In this document: positions 57,712 through 64,000 of the stretch, piece by piece | How positions within the stretch are numbered: the first letter of the stretch is position 1 | How the letters are laid out: every line of letters starts with the position of its first letter | Assembly (NCBI RefSeq): GCF_003073045.1 | Contig: NC_037593.1 | Coordinates: 13,772,735-13,836,734 of the forward strand | Reading direction: 5' to 3' | DNA length: 64,000 nt | Source of the DNA: Pomacea canaliculata | Taxonomy: Eukaryota; Mollusca; Gastropoda; Architaenioglossa; Ampullariidae | Position numbers and translations under genes: made by a program | The notes under the pieces: model-generated | Told to the model about the DNA's origin: nothing | Database searches by the model: none | What the model saw: the letters and a program-made list of their open reading frames with translations, nothing else

Positions 57712-59505
57712 TCTTACTGTGTCTGTAAAAGTCAAAGATTCAACAAGTTCAACAAGGAGTCTTACGCAGACTATTCCTTATACTGTTGTGTATTATGGCT
57801 CACTAAAAGATAAGCACCAAATGACTTTCTTTTTTTTTTTTTTAACGAGCTCTTATGTTGTCTTGGGAGGGTTCTGGGAACGGTCAAGAATATGGGAGAA
57901 GCTGGTTTGTGTATTCTGAAATGCATATGCACTAGTCAGACCTCTCAAAACTATTAGCTGTTTCAGCCTGTGCATGTGTTCTTTGTGTTGTAAAATGTGG
58001 AGATATCCTCTTTTTAACAGTGTATCATGCACATTTTCAAAGGATTAGTGGGGGATCCCAATAAAACAAAATGAATACAAGTATTAAGCTAAACCATTCT
58101 GCTTCATAGTCCACCTAAGATGTAATTAAAAGTAATTTTTACTTTGCACTGCGTATGGTGCAGTTTTGAAAATTCCTCCTTTTCAATGTGAGCTCAAAAA
58201 TGTCATTCCAAGTTGTGCCACAGAGTTTACTGCATGATATTATGTTGGCAGGTGCACACTGAAAGCGAGCTCAGTATTTATTTGGCAGATGTTGCTTTGT
58301 GACTATAAACTGCTTCAGGGTCATGTCTTTTTTTTTTTCATGTATATGGGATGTGTGCGTGTGTACATTACATAAAAAAAAGAATGAAAGCTTTACTGAG
58401 ACTTTGCAAAGGTGATGCAGAGGCTGTAATATTCACTGTTATTTGTCTGCAGTACTTGCAGAAGGTGTACAGATTGTTGATATCGCTAATATTAGAGGGA
58501 ACTGTCATAAGATATAAAAACTTTGAAAACAAAAAAAAAACAGCTTACAAAAATGCGGTTCTTCTATTCCAATTTGAAGGCTACTACTTTTTATTCAGAA
58601 AACAATGAGGCAAGCAGGGAAAGAGCAGATAAGCAGTGCACAAACTTCCGATGTCAGAGATGGGCAGTTTGCTTACTGCTGTCACTTAAAAGATGTCTTC
58701 TCTTGGGGAAAAAAAAGCCACAATTGTGAATATGCTGGATCTTTCCTTGCATGCACGACTGGAAATGTATGTGGTGGGGAGTTGTTTTCAATTTGTGACA
58801 AGCACTTCAAATTTTCCTTTTTGAAATTGGCTTATAATGTTTATTGCATTTATGTACAATCTTAACTCTGTGACCAAAATGCATTGTTGGGTGAGGTCAG
58901 TGATATAAAGTAGTATGACCTGGGATAACTTTTAGAGGCAAATCCAGTGTGTGGTGGAGAGGTGAGACAACTATGAGACAATATAATAAAATAATTTTAG
59001 ATCTCTAGTGGTCACCCTTAGCATCCTAGAAAAAAAATACTGATTAATGTAGCAATTAAATGAAAAGATTTCATTAGAGGAACAACGAATCTCATCGCCA
59101 TATTCAGCTAACTAGGGCACAGAAATCTACAAAAGAAATGGATTTTTTGTCATTCTGTCATTTTTCATGCAGAAGTAAGGAGTCCATAAATTTTTAGTAT
59201 ACAGTGTATTGATGAAGGTATGTAAAGCATTAAAGATCTAGACAGATAGCTCAATTTTTAAAACTAAAATTGCTCATAGATAATGAAGTGTGAAACTTAA
59301 TGTTCAATTATTTTGGTTTTGAGAAGTTTTTTTCTTTTTTCCAACATTTATATCCTTTCTGTGATACAAAAAAAATCTTCCCACCAGTATCAAACTAATG
59401 TGGGTTAATAAAAGGAAAAAGGGATACATATGCACTGAAAGTACCTGTTTGCCCTAGCACCAGACTTGTTGCACGTAACGTATTTGTGACTTGTACTGTA
59501 ATAAA
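57712..59505 (+). other. MTMR9 3' untranslated region
   Basis: No coding exon follows the stop at 57709-57711. AATAAA hexamers occur at 58060-58065 and 59500-59505, suggesting short and long 3' UTR forms. Open frames within (for example 58351-58865) are AT-rich with no support. Confidence 0.5.
59500..59505 (+). terminator. Distal polyadenylation signal of MTMR9
   Basis: AATAAA followed within about 15 bp by a TG/T-rich stretch (TCTGTTCCAGTC). The alternative proximal signal is at 58060-58065. Confidence 0.45.
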
Positions 59506-60519
59506 AGGCTCTGTTCCAGTCTTAACAGTTGTCATAAATTGTCGTTTTATGCAGTGTGCAATAGATTCCTTTTATGAAGGCGAACAAAAATTTCTGTTTT
59601 ACTTTGTAAATGTACTGTGCTGAGGATTGGAATGGGTCTTGGGCATGAACTGCTTATTGATTACACAGATGTTAAACCTACCTAACACGAAAAGCTTTAT
59701 AAAACTGAGAGCTTTTAAAATAATAATAAACGCATGATTTATACAGTGTTTACTTGTGCTCTAACTACAGTACTAATGACTTGAGAAAAGATAACCTATA
59801 AATGACAAAGAAAATGCAAAGAGGAATCAGATAATGAGAACTGATTGTATCATGATTTGCTCAAGGGGTGTGTCTTGAGTGCACGTTTAAGAGATTCAAC
59901 AATTGTGGGTAGGTAAGTGGCAGATATGGAAGGGGGTCCATTGTTTTGCTGCATAGTAACTAAAAATCCTGTGACCATACACATTTTTGCACTTGTAACA
60001 AAAATAGGACACATTGATGAAGAGCATAGAGTGGTCTGGCTGGGATGTAAAATTAGCATCTTCACAAGTAGCACACTAACTACTTATATAGCAAAACCTG
60101 AAGCTTTCCCCTACAAAAAAGCACTAAAATTGTAGGTAGCTTGCACTTAATATTTAAAGAAAAAAAAATTTGAGAATGGTGAACCAATAATGTAATGAAG
60201 GGAGGGGAGATGGGCGAAAGCTACATTGGATACAGGCTCAATGATCAAACCACCTATTGCTTTGTAAACCACAGAGCAAGTTAAATGTAACATGTTATAT
60301 GTGCTTGAGCATGTATGCACGTACACACAAATCCACACATGCACAAGGCCACACTATGGATGCAAAGAAAGACCCAACAGTTTAATCCATGTAGCCTTAA
60401 AGCTACTCATACAAAACTCAGATTTCCTGAGGACATAATGTGAGATCTAATTATGGAAGTTCCAGCATCACTGCAAATAAAATGAACCTAAACAATGCAA
60501 AGTAATAATTGAAGAGGCA

Positions 60520-60525
60520 TTTATT
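60520..60525 (-). terminator. Candidate polyadenylation signal of the right-edge gene
   Basis: TTTATT on the plus strand (AATAAA on the minus strand) 1.7 kb beyond the stop codon of the minus-strand gene, facing the MTMR9 signals about 1 kb away. Confidence 0.35.
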
Positions 60526-62229
60526 GCAAAATTCTGAAGATCATAAACAATGAAGAGCAGCAACACAAATGCTGTCCCCCACCCCCCACAAAGTAAAGAT
60601 AAAAAAGGGAAACATAAGGTTAGAGACTTGGGACTTTAAGAGTCAGCATTTTTAGACACATTTGTAACATTATTCCTCTGATTAAACCTATTTCACAAAA
60701 AAGGTTGCCTAAATGACATGTAAAATATGCCTCTATTTTATGTCACTCCCCTGTCTACATCTAAAATAAAGCAGCATTAAGTTACTTTCCTCTCTACATC
60801 AACTTGTTATCTACTATGATAACCACAAGTTCATCTAAATAGCAAGATTTGGAACAAGTTCAAAGGCTGTATATTTTTGCTTACCTAACCATTGGGACGC
60901 AGAAATTAAATATTGTAAAATATGTTTTCTTTCTCCAAAGGTTATCTGAAGCTTAGTACTTTAGAAATAGCAAATTGTAATTTCTCTTTTTCTCTCAAAT
61001 ATGGATGTCTTTAGTAAATTGAGTGATAATTAAACATTAGTTCAAGCTAGTATTTTATTGAAGATGTCTTGAAATCTAATAATTACAAAACCACTTAAAT
61101 GACCTCTGTAATCTAAAGATGGATAAATTGGGATTGTTTTTTCTTAGATGTACAGCACATATAGAATCAATAACATTTGTAAAACGCTTTTTCAATTTTT
61201 ATGGCAAGATAGATTAAGCTTTTTTTTTTTCTCAGTTGTACAGCACAGCAAAAAGAATTGTGGTTGATACTGAGTCAGGACTAAGGCTACACCGCAGCAA
61301 GGCAGTCAGTCCTGTAAATAGGTGCCACAAGTAAAAAAAAAAAGAAAGCATGCCGAAGACGAGACATGAATGATGGAGAGCCAGTCCTCACTATATTGGT
61401 AACAGATGCTAACAACTGCACCATCAGACCACACAGCACAGGCAGAATAACATTTCAAACTTCAAAATAAACAGCTACTTACTCCTTCAATTTGTGCTAT
61501 TATCACGACCTAGTAAGCCTTCTGGTGGAAGCACATAAGCATGCATTGTCTCTGCACATTCTCTCCTCTTGCATACATGTGTGTGTGGAGAGATAACTTA
61601 TATTGTGCAGGAATACAGATTTGCAACATTTAACTGTAATTCCACTAAGATTTTGAAAGCACACTTTATGTGGGGAAAACTTTCACGCTTGGAAAAACAA
61701 GGCTGTACTCAAACCTTGAGCTTCTCAGTAACAATACACCAGCACAATGGCGCCATTGCCATTTAAAGATTACTCAAGCAAGATCAGAATAACACTGAAT
61801 CTGTCTTAAGTACAGACCACAAAACATTCAACGGTGGGTGGCTTTACAGATTTTTTTCTTATTACAGCCAAAGTAGCCTTGGAGAAGTACAACCACTGAA
61901 TGCATGCAGAGAGCCAAGAAGCAAATGAAAAAAAAAAACATTGATGCTTATCCAGTGGATATTAAGCACTTCCCCAGCAGCATTTTAAAGCTAACAAAAG
62001 AATGTTGATTTCCATTCTTATCTCCAAAGTAACTATCTCTTAATAGTTACAGTAACCTGTTTATGTACAACAAAGGAAACGTCTTACTATTGAAATAAAC
62101 ACAAAAAAGTTATTTCCAAATGAACAACCCACAGAAATGTTTTCACATCTACCTTACTGAAAATCAAGTGGAGATTTTCAACCATCTGGAGCAAAATAAT
62201 CAGTTTTGCAATGTCAAATGCTAACTGAA
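60526..62229 (-). other. Probable 3' UTR of the right-edge gene
   Basis: AT-rich, without exons. It contains a repeat family B copy (61265-61440). Confidence 0.35.
61265..61440 (+). repeat. Dispersed repeat family B, copy 2
   Basis: GGCTACACCGCAGCAAGGCA, then AATAGGTGCC, a poly-A run, GATGGAGAGCCAGTCCTCAC and ACTGCACCATCAGACCACAC. The first half matches the reverse complement of 33440-33560. Confidence 0.6.
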
Positions 62230-63753
62230 TCACACATCACAGGATGTTTCTGAAATAATATCAAAAGTCTGCACAGGAGAAGGAACTCTTTCTGCAAGAG
62301 CTAGACCGGTTACCACTGGAAAATCTGTTGTGGTTACAATTTCAGTGAGCACACCTGCATCCTCATCAACTATAATTATACCTTCTGTCAGTGCTATGTG
62401 AGGCATAGCTTGCTCAGAGGTCTCAATGTTGGCAAGAGTTATCAATGGTTCACATTTGTCTCCACACAGATAATCCTCTTCATCTGATTCTTGAATTAGT
62501 TTAACATTGGAGCTGCTGGACTTATTCTTTCCTGAGCTAGCTGTCTTTGGATCCTTTTTATCAAGGCATTGGTCTTTTGGTTTCTTGCACAGACTAACGT
62601 GATCTAAAGTTGCCAGGTTCACATCATTCTCTTGGCTTCCACTAGCAGTTTCTTTCCCGGAGGAGTGTCCAGGATGAGTTGCTGTAGAAGTGGCAACAGT
62701 AGGCTTTGGATAAAATTTGTTACGAGTGTACAGATGGGACATAGCGTCAGTCTCCTTATAGGGACGAGTGTCAAATTTTCGAGGTGAACTACGAGTGGAT
62801 ATGTTGAAATAAGTTGAAGATGCTCTCAAACGCTTTTGTTCATCCCGAGATGAGGATGATTTCTGCAGATTTTCTGAATATCCAGCTGGTGTACATAGGG
62901 ATGCTTCTGTTGACTTTGATATACCTTTTAAAAGACAAAAGAAATATTAAACAATGGCAATCCACAAAATTTAACACAACTGAATTGGCAAATGAAAAAT
63001 GAAACATAAAACTAGTTGACCTGTAAACAGTGAGAGAATAGAGGTCAAAAGCATATCTTTTTAGTGTGACAAGTAGCAGTGCTCATGATAAAGCAAGCAA
63101 CATTGTGACCCTGTAAAATATGGTTCTGTGCTAGAGATTACATTTTTGTTTTAGCTTTCAAATTAAAAAATAATCAGTTTCCCAGGCTAGTCAAACATTG
63201 CCACCAAGCACCAGCTTATGCTTCTGAGGACTGGGAGGTGGGGAGTGGAGGTGGAGGAGTAACCAGAGTTCAAAGGATTAATAACCATATTAAAGCTGAC
63301 ATTTTTTTTGTGTGTGTGTGAATGCATATCACTGATTTCTGACTTAAATGACATGCATTTTAACATGTACATGACAAGCAAAGCTTGGGAATTTTATGCT
63401 TACAAAATGTGCTTAGGAATCATGTAAAGTATTTTGCTTCAGTCTTCTGGCAGGAATCTTGATGGCTAGTATGTGTTTGAATGTTCTTACTTTTTGAGAT
63501 GGGGTTAGTTTCCTTTTCCCTCTCTTTGTCTACTGGTATTGGTGTCATCTTTTTCCTAGACTTTGGTCGTGCATATGCATTCTGGAAGACTTCCTCCCCT
63601 TGGCGAACAATAAGGGTACGCCGTTTCTTGTTGCTTCGGACGCTGGCAGCCTGGCGGTTAAGATCTGTGATAAAAGACTCAACCCTGGCATTGCTGTTGC
63701 ATGATCGTAACCGTTCAGGGTGAGATCGCAGAATGTGAGTGTTGCACTCTGAC
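62230..63753 (-). CDS. Unrecognised protein, C-terminal two exons (partial)
   Basis: Exons 63491-63753 and 62230-62924 join in phase 1. The upstream acceptor (TTTTTTAG|GTCAGAG) is entered in phase 2, so the gene continues off the right edge. About 319 residues are visible, ending SETSCDV at TGA 62230-62232. The first residues SECNTHILRSHPERL look like the helix half of a C2H2 zinc finger (H-x4-H). Next comes a basic, conserved-looking block (RSNKKRRTLIVRQGEEVF, AYARPKSRKKM). The last exon is long, Ser/Lys-rich and low in hydrophobics up to about residue 230, then an acidic and hydrophobic tail. The family was not identified. Confidence 0.7.
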
Positions 63754-64000
63754 CTAAAAAAGGAATAAAATTTTGATTTTATATATATATTTAGTTCCAC
63801 ACCTTTTCTAATGCTTCTTTTTCAGTTATTAGCAATACTTTAACATCATGGGTACATTATCGCTTGATTCTTTACTTTCTTGTTTAGTGCTAAGTGATGT
63901 GAAACTTAGTTTCTTGTGAAATGGAAATGCATACTGAATCACCACAAAAATTGCCTAACATAAGATTCTCACAGACTTAACAGAGGACACGTGATACAGA

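Noticed and set aside
58351-58865. Overlapping open frames after MTMR9
   Set aside because: AT-rich, inside the likely 3' UTR, with no splice signals or domain.

Overview
The window is animal nuclear DNA: AT-rich, intron-dense, with GT-AG splice sites, short coding exons, AATAAA signals and small transposon relics. The gene complement (LIPT1, CCDC43, an NmrA-like protein, MTMR9, ZC2HC1A and secreted ShKT-domain proteins) and the repeat types suggest a lophotrochozoan, probably a gastropod mollusc. The taxon is an inference. The gene models below were assembled by hand from both strands; for the complete models every exon junction keeps the reading frame.

Layout. 1-5.3 kb: no coding gene seen; it holds a diverged non-coding segment present three times. 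5.3-10.1 kb (-): CCDC43, incompletely modelled, head to head with LIPT1 (+, 10.97-13.74 kb, complete, 414 aa). 14.8-18.07 kb (-): an NmrA-like NADPH-sensor protein (complete, 311 aa) with an acylation-type N-terminus and a GC-AG intron, tail to tail with LIPT1. 20.4-21.45 kb (-): a candidate orphan single-pass membrane protein with a 26-residue tandem repeat. 25.3-28.0 kb and 29.8-32.1 kb (-): two tandem paralogous genes for small secreted proteins with four and three ShKT domains, one domain per phase-1 exon. 36.3-45.2 kb (-): ZC2HC1A-like zinc-finger gene (nine exons, 450 aa) with a mariner relic 20 bp upstream of one 3' splice site. 50.0-57.7 kb (+): MTMR9, a complete 14-exon pseudophosphatase gene (563 aa). 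62.2-64.0 kb (-): the last two exons of an unrecognised gene that runs off the right edge.

Mobile DNA: three small hAT-type non-autonomous elements with perfect 8-bp target duplications (12.15, 26.29 and 31.01 kb), one mariner DD34D fossil (42.76-43.79 kb), a short SINE-like insert with a 10-bp duplication (40.04 kb), two foldback elements (21.7 and 24.1 kb), and two dispersed repeat families. No virus-derived element, CRISPR array, tRNA or rRNA gene was found.

The genes are mostly unrelated housekeeping functions: mitochondrial lipoylation, redox sensing, phosphoinositide control and a cytoskeletal or ciliary type zinc-finger protein. The ShKT pair is the only clear lineage-specific, secreted and duplicated module, and with the repeat-bearing membrane protein it is the least ordinary coding content here.
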